A DNA stretch of 64,000 bases from JAIOSM01 sp964593725 (GCA_964593725.1 CAZQJS010000010.1:17080-81079); one strand, 5' to 3'. Shown: positions 8,973-18,201, numbered from the stretch's first letter. Translations and numbers: made by a program. The notes: a model not told the origin generated them from the sequence alone.

Positions 8973-9027
8973 GTGATATCCATCAGGTGATGCCCAAATG
9001 ATGATACCCGTAAGATGATACCCAAAT
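8973..9027 (+). repeat. four degenerate tandem 14-base repeats between ATPase and permease genes
   Basis: Directly after the ATPase stop codon the sequence repeats with a period of 13-14 bases. The units are GTGATATCCATCAG, GTGATGCCCAAAT, GATGATACCCGTAA and GATGATACCCAAAT (8973-8986, 8987-8999, 9000-9013, 9014-9027); the last two differ at two positions. The block ends 27 bases before the permease start and its AGGAGG ribosome site. It may be replication slippage or a short regulatory or RNA-structural element. Confidence 0.6.
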
Positions 9028-9054
9028 GAAGTTTAACAGGAGGAGTAACAGCAA

Positions 9055-9759
9055 ATGACCCAGATAAAGCATATTGCAATAAAGGAGTTTAAGGATTATT
9101 TCACATCCCCCATTGCATATATTGTAATCTCTATATTTTTAATTGCCACGGGCTGGTTTTTCTTTTCAACATTTTTCATCTACGGCCGGGCAAGTATGGG
9201 GGACTTTTTCATTATACTTCCAACAATTTTCTCTTTTATAATACCTGCTGTAACAATGAGACTTCTGGCAGAAGAGAGGAATATTGGATCCTATGAGATT
9301 CTTGTTACTTTGCCGGTTTCATTCACTGATATTGCCGTGGGAAAATTCCTTGGCGCCACGCTTTTTATTACGGCAATGCTGATTCCAACCCTGCTCTACC
9401 CTGTTTCAATATCTCTTCTTGGAGACCTTGATCCAGGTCCTGTTGCCGGAGGCTATATCGGAACAATCCTGCTGGGTGCTGCCTATTGCGCCATTGGTCT
9501 TTTTGCTTCTGCCCTTACAAGGAATCAGATAGTTGCATTTATCCTGGGAGCTGCCATCTGCTTTCTGCTCACAATACTGAACAGACTGCTTTTTTTCATA
9601 CCCGGAGCCTTTGCTTCAATAATAGATTACATTGGTGCAAACTCTCATTTCATCAATATTTCAAAAGGAATAATCGACTCAAGAGATATTATATACTTTT
9701 TAAGTGTTATATTCCTCTCCATCTTTGGAACCTATCTTGTTATGAAAGAAAAGAATTGA
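9055..9759 (+). CDS. ABC-2 type transporter permease, GldF-like
   Basis: Integral membrane subunit of 234 residues with about six hydrophobic helices, the usual form of ABC-2 permeases. After the first helix the loop LLAEERNIGSYEILVTLPVSFTDIAVGKFLG is characteristic of the GldF/NosY-like family and contacts the ATPase. It is preceded by AGGAGG and followed after 10 bases by the GldG-like gene. With the ATPase at 8034 it should form the exporter core; the substrate is unknown. Confidence 0.85.
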   Translation: MTQIKHIAIKEFKDYFTSPIAYIVISIFLIATGWFFFSTFFIYGRASMGDFFIILPTIFSFIIPAVTMRLLAEERNIGSYEILVTLPVSFTDIAVGKFLGATLFITAMLIPTLLYPVSISLLGDLDPGPVAGGYIGTILLGAAYCAIGLFASALTRNQIVAFILGAAICFLLTILNRLLFFIPGAFASIIDYIGANSHFINISKGIIDSRDIIYFLSVIFLSIFGTYLVMKEKN

Positions 9760-9769
9760 AGGAAAAAAA

Positions 9770-11950
9770 ATGAACCTATTTAAAACAAAAGAGAGATATT
9801 TTAAATTCCTGATATACATGTGTGTAGTTATTTTAATCAATATTGTGGGAATCACCCTGTTTTTCAGAATCGATCTGACAAAGGACAATAAGTATTCCCT
9901 TTCAAAGGCAAGCAGAGAAGTGGTGTCAACTCTGACAGACCCGTTAACAATAAAGGTTTTTTTCACAAAGAATCTGCCTGCTCCCCATAACAGTACCGAA
10001 CGATACCTCCATGATCTCCTTGAAGAGTATAGTGCTGCAGGAAAAAACCTGTTTAACTACACCTTCTATAATGTAACATCTGAAAAAGCAGGCATTGAAA
10101 AGGCAAACAGGAACCAGCAGCTGGCTGATGATTATGGTATATCACCCATGGAAATCAGGACTGTTGAGAATGATGAGCTGAAATTTAAAAAAGCGTACAT
10201 GGGACTTGTGATTATCCACGGAGACATGATTGAAACACTTCCTGCCATAACAACAATTAACGGCCTTGAATATAAACTCACAACAGCCATACAGAAACTT
10301 AATAATAAGGTGAGCAGGCTTGCAGGTCTTAAGGAAAAAATTAAAATCAAATTATATCTCTCATCCTCCCTTTACGCCATAGCGCCCTATATAGGCCTGG
10401 ATGACCTTCCAGCTCTTGAAAACAAAATAAAAACCACAATAGAAGAGATAAACGAAAAGCATCTTGGAAAAATTGATTTTAAGTACATTGACCCCACAAA
10501 GGATAAAAACATCAGCAAACTTTTTGAAAACTATGATCTCATGCACATGAGATGGCCAGATATTCCTAAAAAAAGGGTTAAAAAAGGAAAGGGCTCTGCC
10601 GGTATAGTAATTGAGTTCAAAAATAAAACAGAAAGTTTTCCAATCATATCAGCCATTGAAATCCCTATTATCGGCACCAAGTACCAGATAATTTCCCAGG
10701 AAGAACTTGACCGGAAAATATCTGCAGTAGTTGAGACAATGATCGGTATTAATCAGGAGATTGGATACCTTACAGGGCACGGCTCACCTTCTTTATTCCC
10801 AAACAGGCTGGCAATGATGCAGGGCCGGGCTGAAAAGACATTAAACACCTTTAACAAGTTGATATCCAGAAACTACTCCATAAACAGTATTGATCTAAAG
10901 GTTAATGAGATCCCCGAAGGATTGAAATCACTTATCATTGCAGGCCCGGTGGAAGAATTCTCAGACTATGAACTTTTTAAAATTGACCAGGCCCTTATGG
11001 GGGGTACTAATATTGCATTTTTCATTGACACAATTGAAGAAAAAATGCCCCTGAGACAGGGAGGCTTTGGCGGCGGGCCACAGTACAAAAAACTTAACAC
11101 CGGCATTGAGAAACTCCTGCTGCATTATGGAGTCAAACTGAACCAGGCCTATCTCATGGATAAAAAATGCTTTAAACAGGCACTTTCAAAGGAGCAGGGC
11201 AATGGCGGAGAACAGAAAATATATTTTATTCCCATAATTGATCAGGAGAACATAAACAATTCCCCTGAGTACATGAAAAATATAAAAGGACTTGCAGCCA
11301 TGAGAATATCTCCCCTGGAAATTATCAGGGAGAATATTGACAAGGAAAAAATAAAAGTAACCAGGCTCTTTTCATCCTCTGATGAGTCATGGCTCATGGA
11401 GGATAGAATAAATTTAAATCCCATTTTAATAATGCCGCCTGCCGCGGAAAAAGATCTGAAGTCCTATCCCCTTGCATACATGCTGGAAGGAAGGTTCACA
11501 AGTTTTTTTACCGGCAGGAAAATACCTGAAAAACCAATGGAAAAAGCAGACATTAATGAGGAAGATATCAGCGAAGATACAGCACCAAAACTTGACGAGC
11601 TTGTGGTCAGTAAAAAAATTATCGAGCTTGGTAAAAATGCAAAGATTTTCATTGTTCCCTCTTCAGCCCTTTTATCGGATCAACTCCTGGATGCAGAAGG
11701 CATATCAACCAACTCAACATTTATTCTCAACATAATTGATCATTTAAATGACCACGATGCCATTGCAGCCATGCGGAGCAAACACCAGGGCTTTAATCCG
11801 CTTCTGGAGACAACACCCCTGATCAGAAATATAATAAAATCGCTGAACATTGTGTTTCTGCCATGTCTTGTCATTCTGTTGGGCTTTATAAATCTTTTCA
11901 GACGATCTTTGAACAAGAAAAGAATTAAAGCCATATTTGCAAAACAATAA
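9770..11950 (+). CDS. GldG-like ABC transporter auxiliary protein
   Basis: Protein of 726 residues with one N-terminal membrane helix (about 15-37), a long extracytoplasmic region and one C-terminal helix (about 695-715). This is the architecture of GldG and the ABC-type uncharacterised transport system family. The segment after the first helix, RIDLTKDNKYSLSKASREVVSTL, is typical of that family: a DLT...YSLS motif that opens the periplasmic domain. It sits between the permease and a DUF4340 protein, a very common neighbourhood for this family. The molecular role is unknown; a periplasmic partner of the exporter is the best reading. Confidence 0.82.
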   Translation: MNLFKTKERYFKFLIYMCVVILINIVGITLFFRIDLTKDNKYSLSKASREVVSTLTDPLTIKVFFTKNLPAPHNSTERYLHDLLEEYSAAGKNLFNYTFYNVTSEKAGIEKANRNQQLADDYGISPMEIRTVENDELKFKKAYMGLVIIHGDMIETLPAITTINGLEYKLTTAIQKLNNKVSRLAGLKEKIKIKLYLSSSLYAIAPYIGLDDLPALENKIKTTIEEINEKHLGKIDFKYIDPTKDKNISKLFENYDLMHMRWPDIPKKRVKKGKGSAGIVIEFKNKTESFPIISAIEIPIIGTKYQIISQEELDRKISAVVETMIGINQEIGYLTGHGSPSLFPNRLAMMQGRAEKTLNTFNKLISRNYSINSIDLKVNEIPEGLKSLIIAGPVEEFSDYELFKIDQALMGGTNIAFFIDTIEEKMPLRQGGFGGGPQYKKLNTGIEKLLLHYGVKLNQAYLMDKKCFKQALSKEQGNGGEQKIYFIPIIDQENINNSPEYMKNIKGLAAMRISPLEIIRENIDKEKIKVTRLFSSSDESWLMEDRINLNPILIMPPAAEKDLKSYPLAYMLEGRFTSFFTGRKIPEKPMEKADINEEDISEDTAPKLDELVVSKKIIELGKNAKIFIVPSSALLSDQLLDAEGISTNSTFILNIIDHLNDHDAIAAMRSKHQGFNPLLETTPLIRNIIKSLNIVFLPCLVILLGFINLFRRSLNKKRIKAIFAKQ

Positions 11951-11972
11951 ATTTAAGGAGAGCTTAACTTAA

Positions 11973-12944
11973 ATGAAAAAAGAATACTTTTTACTCATAG
12001 TTGCTATCATTGCTCTTTTGGCATACCTTTTTTTTCACAATAATAACAAGGATAATTATTCACTGCCGCAACTCACAGGATTAGATGAAGCAGATATTAC
12101 CTCCATTGAGATAATAAAAGATGGTGATACAATAGACTGCTTTAAGGATAACGGAAAATGGGTTGTGACCAAAGAAAAATATCCAGGCAGCACATTTCAG
12201 ATCAAGGAAATGCTCTCCTCCATTAAAAACCTTACAATTACAACTCTTATTTCAGAAAATAAAAATCTTAACAGATATGATCTTGACAGGAAAAAGGCCA
12301 TCAGAGTCATTGCAAAGGATAAAGATAAAATACTCAGATCATTTAATGTCGGCAAGACAGCTCCCACCCGCAGGCACACTTTTATAACCCTTGATGATGA
12401 TGAAATTATTTACCATGCCCGGGGAAATTTAAGACAGACCTTTAATAAATCCATTAACAACTTAAGGGATAAACAGATACAGAAAATTGACCCCCGGAAG
12501 ATCAAAAGCATAGAAATCAGGAAAAATGGATTAAAAAAAATAATCAATAGAAAAAATACCCGTAAAAATAAAAATGGAAAGGACAAACCTGACAATGGCA
12601 AAGAACAGATACTGTGGACAGACAAGGATAATAACAGCATAAAACAGGGGCCTGTAAAAAACCTTATAAAAGCAATGTCTGACCTCTATTGTGACAGCTA
12701 TCCTGAAAATCTGAATAAAAAAGAATTTGAAAGCAAAGCTTCCTTTCTCAAGGTTGTTTTAAAAACCGATAAAACCATTGAATTTACGCTTTTCCCTAAA
12801 AACAAAAAGGGCAAGTACCCCGGGATATCCTCATCAAATAAATATCTTTTTCTCCTGAATAATTATGTTGCCGATGATATTATCTCACAGGTAAATGAAC
12901 TGCTTGATATAAAAAAAGAGAACAAAAATGAGGGGAAATCTTAA
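11973..12944 (+). CDS. DUF4340 domain membrane-anchored protein
   Basis: Protein of 323 residues with an N-terminal membrane anchor (about 4-22) and a basic, extracytoplasmic body. Two related stretches, ADITSIEIIKDGDTIDCFKD and KIKSIEIRKNGLKKIINRK, resemble the repeated beta units of DUF4340 proteins, which typically follow GldG-like genes. The region around residues 185-215 is very rich in lysine and asparagine. It ends inside the start of the acyltransferase gene (17-base overlap), so the two are probably translated together. Function unknown. Confidence 0.75.
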   Translation: MKKEYFLLIVAIIALLAYLFFHNNNKDNYSLPQLTGLDEADITSIEIIKDGDTIDCFKDNGKWVVTKEKYPGSTFQIKEMLSSIKNLTITTLISENKNLNRYDLDRKKAIRVIAKDKDKILRSFNVGKTAPTRRHTFITLDDDEIIYHARGNLRQTFNKSINNLRDKQIQKIDPRKIKSIEIRKNGLKKIINRKNTRKNKNGKDKPDNGKEQILWTDKDNNSIKQGPVKNLIKAMSDLYCDSYPENLNKKEFESKASFLKVVLKTDKTIEFTLFPKNKKGKYPGISSSNKYLFLLNNYVADDIISQVNELLDIKKENKNEGKS

Positions 12945-13650
12945 ACTATTATACCAGCCCTATAAATGGCTTTTTCTTTTTCCTTTTGTGGCACTCTGCA
13001 CCCTGATCCTTGGTTCCATGTGCATCATTGCAAGTTTTCTTGTAAGTGTTGAAGCAACCAATATATTTGCTGTAATTTGGGCAAAAATTGCATGTTCACT
13101 TGTGCCCCTGAAAGTTAACTTTATTGGAAAAGAAAACTTTTCAGAAAAAAAATCCTATGTTATTGTTGCCAATCACCAGAGCATGGTGGACATCATTATT
13201 TTCCACGCTTACCTTGGCCTTAAAATAAAATGGATTATGAAAAAAGAACTTGAAGATGTGCCTTTTTTTGGATATGCCTGTAAAAAACTTGGGTGTATCT
13301 ATGTTGACAGGTCCAATCATACGTCTGCCATTGCTGCCATGCGCCAGGCAGAAAAAAACCTTGCAGAGACATCATCTGTTATTTTTTTCCCTGAAGGCAC
13401 CAGGAGCAGGGATGGTAAACTGCTTGATTTTAAAAAAGGGGCCTTTCACTTTGCCCTGGCAACCGGCCTTCCCATCCTGCCCGTCACCATTAAGGGATCA
13501 GGGGATATCCTGCCTGCCCTCTCCTATGATGTAACCCCCGGACTTGCAACCCTTGTGGCCCACCCGGCCATTGAAATGAAAAATAGACAAATAGAAGATA
13601 TAGACAAAATTCTTGCTTTAACAAAAAAACTTATTGCAGACGCTTTATAA
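12928..13650 (+). CDS. plsC: 1-acyl-sn-glycerol-3-phosphate acyltransferase (PlsC family)
   Basis: Membrane-bound acyltransferase of 240 residues that makes phosphatidic acid by acylating the sn-2 position of lysophosphatidic acid. One or two hydrophobic helices at the N-terminus precede the catalytic NHQSMVD (HX4D box, about residue 76) and the substrate-binding FPEGTRSRDG (about 154-163). A third family block, LPILPVTIKGSG, follows. Length is normal for PlsC. It overlaps the preceding DUF4340 gene and converges on the ResB-like gene, whose stop lies 38 bases away. Related lyso-ornithine acyltransferases cannot be excluded from sequence alone. Confidence 0.88.
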   Translation: MRGNLKLLYQPYKWLFLFPFVALCTLILGSMCIIASFLVSVEATNIFAVIWAKIACSLVPLKVNFIGKENFSEKKSYVIVANHQSMVDIIIFHAYLGLKIKWIMKKELEDVPFFGYACKKLGCIYVDRSNHTSAIAAMRQAEKNLAETSSVIFFPEGTRSRDGKLLDFKKGAFHFALATGLPILPVTIKGSGDILPALSYDVTPGLATLVAHPAIEMKNRQIEDIDKILALTKKLIADAL

Positions 13651-13687
13651 TTTAATTACCCCCGGCAGTTCAGATTTAATACTTTCT

Positions 13688-14539
13688 TTATCCCCCTGCT
13701 TTATCAGCATGAAATATCCCGGGTGTTTTGTCATGTAATAATAACGGTTGATGATGTTTTATGGTCATTAATATATAAAGACCCAGGGTCACAATCATCA
13801 TTGCATAGATTACAAAAAAGAAGGTGGTTAAGAAATTTTCAGTGACTGTAATTTTGACGGCAGGCTTGTTTTTTTTTATTATAAACTCCTGCAGGGTAAT
13901 CTGGATAGTTTTATATTTTAAAGGCGAAAGCATTATTACCTTGTTTGTTTTCAGAAGTTTTAACACACCTTGCTTTTGCAAATCCTTAAAAAGTGAAATA
14001 ACAGCATAATTATGTTTACGATTAAAGTTTTTCCGTGTCATAAATTTACGCTGTTTATCTTTGTCTATATTTAATATTGAAAGATCATCATTAAACACGA
14101 TCTTTGAAACATTAATCATATATTGGCCTTCAAACCATGTACTCTGACCAGGGAGAAGAGTAATATTGCTTTTTTTTGAACCCGTGATCAGGGTCAGGCC
14201 GTGGCATAGGAGAACAATGATAAACAATATATGGAGGATGAAAAAAAGCCACTTTTTCAATGTTTTTGATTTTAATGCCATTTGAAGCTGTTTTGCCATG
14301 GTGCAGAAAAAAGCGTTTATGAATAAAAGAAATGCACCCAGACATAGCAGGCAGAACCACACCATGGGGATATAAGATTCAGACCATGCTGTATTATACC
14401 AGTCAAAAACATGGGCATTGTTCATGATATTAAACCCGGGTCTATGGGTACGGCTTAAGAAGACTCCGGTTCCCATGAGGCAGATCATGAAAACAAGGTT
14501 ATAAAACGCAAATTTAACTGAGCTCAACTTCCGGATCAT
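13688..14539 (-). CDS. ResB-like cytochrome c biogenesis protein (divergent, short)
   Basis: Membrane protein of about 283 residues resembling ResB/Ccs1 of system II cytochrome c maturation. Two N-terminal helices are followed by a segment AWSESYIPMVWFCLLCLGAFLLFINAFFC that fits the ResB pattern, then a third helix, a periplasmic domain (about 125-235) and a final helix near 240-260. Real ResB proteins are usually much longer (about 350-600 residues), so this is a reduced form. ATG at 14539 follows GGGGTGA; a GTG at 14548 is the alternative. It is the last gene of the uptake island and follows a CcsA-like gene by 16 bases. Family membership is likely; its role beside an importer is not established. 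Confidence 0.65.
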   Translation of the reverse strand: MIRKLSSVKFAFYNLVFMICLMGTGVFLSRTHRPGFNIMNNAHVFDWYNTAWSESYIPMVWFCLLCLGAFLLFINAFFCTMAKQLQMALKSKTLKKWLFFILHILFIIVLLCHGLTLITGSKKSNITLLPGQSTWFEGQYMINVSKIVFNDDLSILNIDKDKQRKFMTRKNFNRKHNYAVISLFKDLQKQGVLKLLKTNKVIMLSPLKYKTIQITLQEFIIKKNKPAVKITVTENFLTTFFFVIYAMMIVTLGLYILMTIKHHQPLLLHDKTPGIFHADKAGG

Positions 14540-14555
14540 AATTGTCACCCCATGA

Positions 14556-15284
14556 TTAATGAAAAGATATCATGGCCAGGGAAAAACAGCCTGGCAGAGA
14601 ACCAAGTATCAACTTCACAAGTCTGTTTTTCTCCATGGCCTTTGGCATATGGCAGAGAAGCATGGCCAGGAGAAAAAGAATGGCTGCTTTGAAAAAACCG
14701 TGGCTCCATCTCCAGGAATCGCCAAACCAGTTAAGGCACCACACTGATCCTGCCCACTCGCTCACAAGATAGATAAAAATCCCTGCAAGGAGAAATACCT
14801 TTGAGTACCTTGACAACTTTTCATCCTTACTTGAATGTATGAAAAAATCTGTAATGTTTAAAACCATAAAATAGAGAAAAAAAGCACCTGATAATAGTCT
14901 CATGTTAAAAAAAAGCACAACCCATATGGAATCGTACATATAATAATCATTGTTCAAGGCCATCTGGTTTCCGGACTGAAGCACAAGGACAAGCAGGATG
15001 ACCATTGATCCTGCAATGGAAGTTTCAATGTGTGTTTTTTTCGGGAAAATCAACTCAAGAAGAGACAGGATAAACGTTATATAAAAACACGCCTCAAAGG
15101 CGCCGGACAGAGGCGGCCTTCCTGCCTTAAAGGCAATATATACAAGGCCGGCAAAGGAGATGAATATCCCTGTATGATTGAACATGGCTGCCATGGCCTC
15201 TTTTCTTAATAATATAAAAACCAGCCTGGCTGTGGAAAAAAACAACAGAATCTTAAAACCAGCTTCCGGTAAAATTTCCTGCAT
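14556..15284 (-). CDS. CcsA/ResC-like heme-handling membrane protein (divergent)
   Basis: Polytopic protein of 242 residues with about seven or eight hydrophobic helices. RPPLSGAFEACFY matches the PLSNxYES motif of CcsA. The later VWCLNWFGDSWRWSHGF corresponds to the tryptophan-rich WWD heme-binding loop, although the usual WxWDPKE is changed to WRWSHGF. Where CcsA has a conserved HV in a membrane helix, this protein appears to read FFN, so one heme-ligand histidine may be lost. It is shorter than typical CcsA. Its ATG lies one base after the ABC ATPase stop, so it is coupled to the importer genes. I read it as a repurposed CcsA relative; cytochrome c synthase activity is doubtful. Confidence 0.65.
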   Translation of the reverse strand: MQEILPEAGFKILLFFSTARLVFILLRKEAMAAMFNHTGIFISFAGLVYIAFKAGRPPLSGAFEACFYITFILSLLELIFPKKTHIETSIAGSMVILLVLVLQSGNQMALNNDYYMYDSIWVVLFFNMRLLSGAFFLYFMVLNITDFFIHSSKDEKLSRYSKVFLLAGIFIYLVSEWAGSVWCLNWFGDSWRWSHGFFKAAILFLLAMLLCHMPKAMEKNRLVKLILGSLPGCFSLAMISFH

Positions 15285-15285
15285 A

Positions 15286-16077
15286 TCACTCCATCTCTAT
15301 TATATGGTTTGGAAGAAATATATTTTTCTTCCGGTTTATTTTGACGGCACAGGTTTCAGTGCCATAAAGCCTTGAGATATTCTCCTCAGTCATCACTTTT
15401 TCCCTGGTTCCCTGAACAATTATTTTCCTGTTTTTAATCATGATAATCTGATCGCAGAACAGGGCTGCCATACTTGGGTCATGCATGGATGCAACAACAC
15501 ATAAATTCTTTTGTTTAACAAGATTTCTTATGGCTGATAAAAGATGGTATTGATTGTTGAAATCAAGGTGGTTGGTGGGTTCATCCAGGAGCATTATCTT
15601 TGTTGTCTGGGCAATGGCCCTGGCAAGCAGGGTAATCTGACGTTCTCCGCCGGATATTCTGTTAAAATTCTTATCTTTGAAATTAATGGCATTCAACTGT
15701 CTTAACGCATCCATGGCAATTTTATAATCATTTTCATCCGGACTTGAACATACCTTTAAAAAAGGAGCCCTTGCCATTGCAATAACATCAATCACCTTAT
15801 AGGGAAAAATATCCAGATGCTCCTGGGGTACAAGGCTGATCTTCCTTGCAATATCGCCGGGGGTAAGCAGGGACAATTCATCCTGATCAATAAAAATACT
15901 GCCGGATGCAGGTTCAAGGATCCTGTTCAGGCAATGAAGCAAGGTTGTCTTGCCCGAGCCGTTCCTGCCAAGTACGCCGAGAAACACTCCGGCTTCTGCC
16001 TTGAAACATATATTCTCCAGAATTACTTTTCTGCCATGGGCAAAATTCAGACTGCAGCACTCAATCATCAAAGCCAT
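15286..16077 (-). CDS. FecE/BtuD-type ABC importer ATP-binding protein (set 1)
   Basis: Cytoplasmic ATPase of a metal-chelate or cobalamin-class importer, 263 residues. Walker A GRNGSGKTTLL, the signature ISGGERQ, Walker B IMLLDEPTNHLDF and the H-loop SMHDP are all intact. PYKVIDVIAMARAPFL is a Q-loop region typical of FecE/FhuC-like proteins. ATG at 16077 follows GAGG and overlaps the permease stop by 10 bases; an ATG at 16068, in an ATGA overlap with that stop, is equally possible. The long in-frame extension upstream lies inside the permease gene and is not used. It is paralogous to the ATPase at 23393. Confidence 0.9.
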   Translation of the reverse strand: MALMIECCSLNFAHGRKVILENICFKAEAGVFLGVLGRNGSGKTTLLHCLNRILEPASGSIFIDQDELSLLTPGDIARKISLVPQEHLDIFPYKVIDVIAMARAPFLKVCSSPDENDYKIAMDALRQLNAINFKDKNFNRISGGERQITLLARAIAQTTKIMLLDEPTNHLDFNNQYHLLSAIRNLVKQKNLCVVASMHDPSMAALFCDQIIMIKNRKIIVQGTREKVMTEENISRLYGTETCAVKINRKKNIFLPNHIIEME

Positions 16078-17117
16078 CCTATTCCTCGGTTTCTGAACAT
16101 TAAATATCCGAATATAGGAGCACCTGTAAGCGCAGTTATGATTCCCACCGGGATCTCGGCAGGGGAGATGCTCCTTGCAAGGGAGTCTGCGGACAATAGA
16201 AAAAATCCGCCCATGAGGGCTGTAACAGGGATCATTTTCCCATGGTCCGGCCCCACAATGGTTCTGGCCATGTGAGGAATAATAAGCCCGATCCATGATA
16301 TCTGACCGCAGGTTGCAACTGATGCTGCCACCATGAACGAACTTGCTGTAATCAAAAGCACCCTGAAGGCAGAAGGATTCATGCCCAGGGACTTTGCCTG
16401 GATATCCCCCAGGGAGAGAATATTCAGCCTGAACCCGAGTGATATGAATAAAATAAGCCCTGCAAAGGTTAAAGGTGCCATTATAATTACATTGTTCCAG
16501 GCAACCCGGCTCAGGCTTCCCATGACCCAGAACACAATACCTGGAAGTTGATCATAGGGATCAGAATAATACTTTAAAATCATGAGAAGAGCATTGAAAA
16601 ATGAGAGTACAACCATGCCGGAGAGCACCAGAACTATTACAGGTTTTATGGAAATGGCCCTTGCAAGTCCCACACTCATACAAACAGCAGCTATTCCAAA
16701 TCCAAAGGAGAGAAAATGCACAATTGTAAAAGATTCAAAGGGGAGAAGAAGGCCCAGAGCCGCGCCAAATGTACATCCGGCCGATACTCCCAGTATATCC
16801 GGAGAGATCAGGGGATTCCTGAATAGTGCCTGATATACAGCGCCTGACACTGCAAGGCCTGATCCCACAAGGACTGCCATTACACAACGCGGAAGGCGTA
16901 TCCATATGAATACAAGTTCCCCGGGCATGGGTTCCTGTGCCTGATTTCCACCTGAAAAACGGTTCAGCACCATGGTCAGAATATCAGAGAACCCGATGTC
17001 CACACGGCCGGATATTGCTGAAACAGCAAAGGCAGTAATCAGGGAAAGAGAAAAAAAGACAAGCAGGACTTTAAATAACAGATCCGGTTTAAACCTTTTA
17101 ATATATTGTATTATCAA
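16068..17117 (-). CDS. FecCD-type ABC importer permease (set 1)
   Basis: Inner-membrane permease of 349 residues with about ten hydrophobic helices, the BtuC/FhuB/FecCD fold. Family motifs include RLPRCVMAVLVGSGLAVSGA, FRNPLISPDILGVSAG and, near the end, GQISWIGLIIPHMARTIVGPDH, the coupling region for the ATPase. It probably works as a homodimer, as only one permease gene accompanies this set. The start is TTG at 17117 behind GGGCGGT, overlapping the binding-protein gene by 20 bases; no ATG is available before the first helices. It is paralogous to the permease at 24183. Confidence 0.9.
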   Translation of the reverse strand: MIIQYIKRFKPDLLFKVLLVFFSLSLITAFAVSAISGRVDIGFSDILTMVLNRFSGGNQAQEPMPGELVFIWIRLPRCVMAVLVGSGLAVSGAVYQALFRNPLISPDILGVSAGCTFGAALGLLLPFESFTIVHFLSFGFGIAAVCMSVGLARAISIKPVIVLVLSGMVVLSFFNALLMILKYYSDPYDQLPGIVFWVMGSLSRVAWNNVIIMAPLTFAGLILFISLGFRLNILSLGDIQAKSLGMNPSAFRVLLITASSFMVAASVATCGQISWIGLIIPHMARTIVGPDHGKMIPVTALMGGFFLLSADSLARSISPAEIPVGIITALTGAPIFGYLMFRNRGIGWL

Positions 17118-18135
17118 TGATACCGCCCATTTGTGTTAATGTTTTACCAAACAATTTATAGTGGAAATCATTAATCTTTTTTTTAATATCAATATCTGAA
17201 AACCTTTCAGGATAAACCTTTTCTGCAAGCCAAAGGCTTGCAAGCACAGACATAGGGGAAGGAAAATCCCAGGGAGCAAGATTTGAAGGACACTGGAAAA
17301 CTTTTTTACCGGATACTGCCTCTATTTTCAAGAGAGCTTTATTTTCTAATCTGTCCCTTTCCTGTTTTTTCATATGCTGTGAAAGAACAATCACATCCGG
17401 GTTCCATTTTATCAACTGCTCCGGAGATATATCCTGGAAATATCCTGCAAGATCATGGGAAACATTAATTATTCCTGCTCTCCTGAACACCTCGTCCTGG
17501 AGCATATTTCCTGTTGTGGTGCTGAATATACCCCTGGTGGATGCAAAATACCCGCGTTTCCTATCTTCCTCTTTCAGGCCTGAAAGCCTGCCTGCTGTAA
17601 GGGACAATACTGCATCCATCTGTTGTTCAATGTTTAATATTTCAGTTCTCCTGCCTGCTGCCAGAGCTATGAGGCGCAATGACTCTTTTATTGTGGCAAA
17701 GGTTTCAGGTATGATCACAATGGACGGAATATTGATTGTTTCAAGCCTTTTTGCAAGGGCAAGACCGTTTTTCTGGGGATAGAGTATTACCAGATCCGGT
17801 TTAAGTGATACAAGGGTTTCAAAATTAATTCCCATGGTTTTTGACCCGACACCTGTAACTTTAATAACATCCGGAAACACGGCCAGGGTAAGTTTATCCC
17901 GTTTGGATGAAGTGTCAATACCCACAAGCTTATGCTGCAGGCCAAGGCAGAGTATAAAAAGAGTCGAGGGTTTAAATGTTGTTATAATCCTTTTTACTTC
18001 TCTGTTTATTACCATTGTACGTCCTGCCATGTCTGTTACCACACGGCCGTCTCTACTGCCCGCATTTACCACATCCGGGAAAAAAGATAAGATCAAAATC
18101 AGGACAATGGTGCTGCTCAAAATATTTTTTTTCAT
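17098..18135 (-). CDS. FecB/BtuF-type periplasmic substrate-binding protein (set 1)
   Basis: Class III periplasmic binding protein, about 345 residues, with a cleavable signal peptide (MKKN followed by a hydrophobic stretch, ending near VVNA) and no lipobox. The domain begins VVTDMAGRTMVI, the usual opening of FecB/BtuF proteins. SLKPDLVIL and ISPEQLIKWNPDVIVL are family blocks. It resembles the lipoprotein at 25209 in several places (TGxMLQD, SPEQ, the WDFPSP or WDYPAP block, FSDxD), showing that the two importers arose by duplication. Start ATG at 18135 follows GGGAAG. Ligand unknown: siderophore, cobalamin, heme and molybdate-class chelates are all carried by this superfamily. Confidence 0.88.
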   Translation of the reverse strand: MKKNILSSTIVLILILSFFPDVVNAGSRDGRVVTDMAGRTMVINREVKRIITTFKPSTLFILCLGLQHKLVGIDTSSKRDKLTLAVFPDVIKVTGVGSKTMGINFETLVSLKPDLVILYPQKNGLALAKRLETINIPSIVIIPETFATIKESLRLIALAAGRRTEILNIEQQMDAVLSLTAGRLSGLKEEDRKRGYFASTRGIFSTTTGNMLQDEVFRRAGIINVSHDLAGYFQDISPEQLIKWNPDVIVLSQHMKKQERDRLENKALLKIEAVSGKKVFQCPSNLAPWDFPSPMSVLASLWLAEKVYPERFSDIDIKKKINDFHYKLFGKTLTQMGGIIDNTIY

Positions 18136-18201
18136 ATCAAATCTTCCCTGAAAACTTATCAACCTGGTGGATTTTATTTAAAAAGTATAACCTGCTTAAA
18201 C

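Noticed and set aside
8973..9027. CRISPR array
   Set aside because: Units are 13-14 bases, contiguous and without spacers.
16078..16296. N-terminal extension of the set 1 ATPase
   Set aside because: It lies wholly inside the permease gene in another frame and has no similarity to ABC ATPases; the family N-terminus begins at MIECCSLNF.
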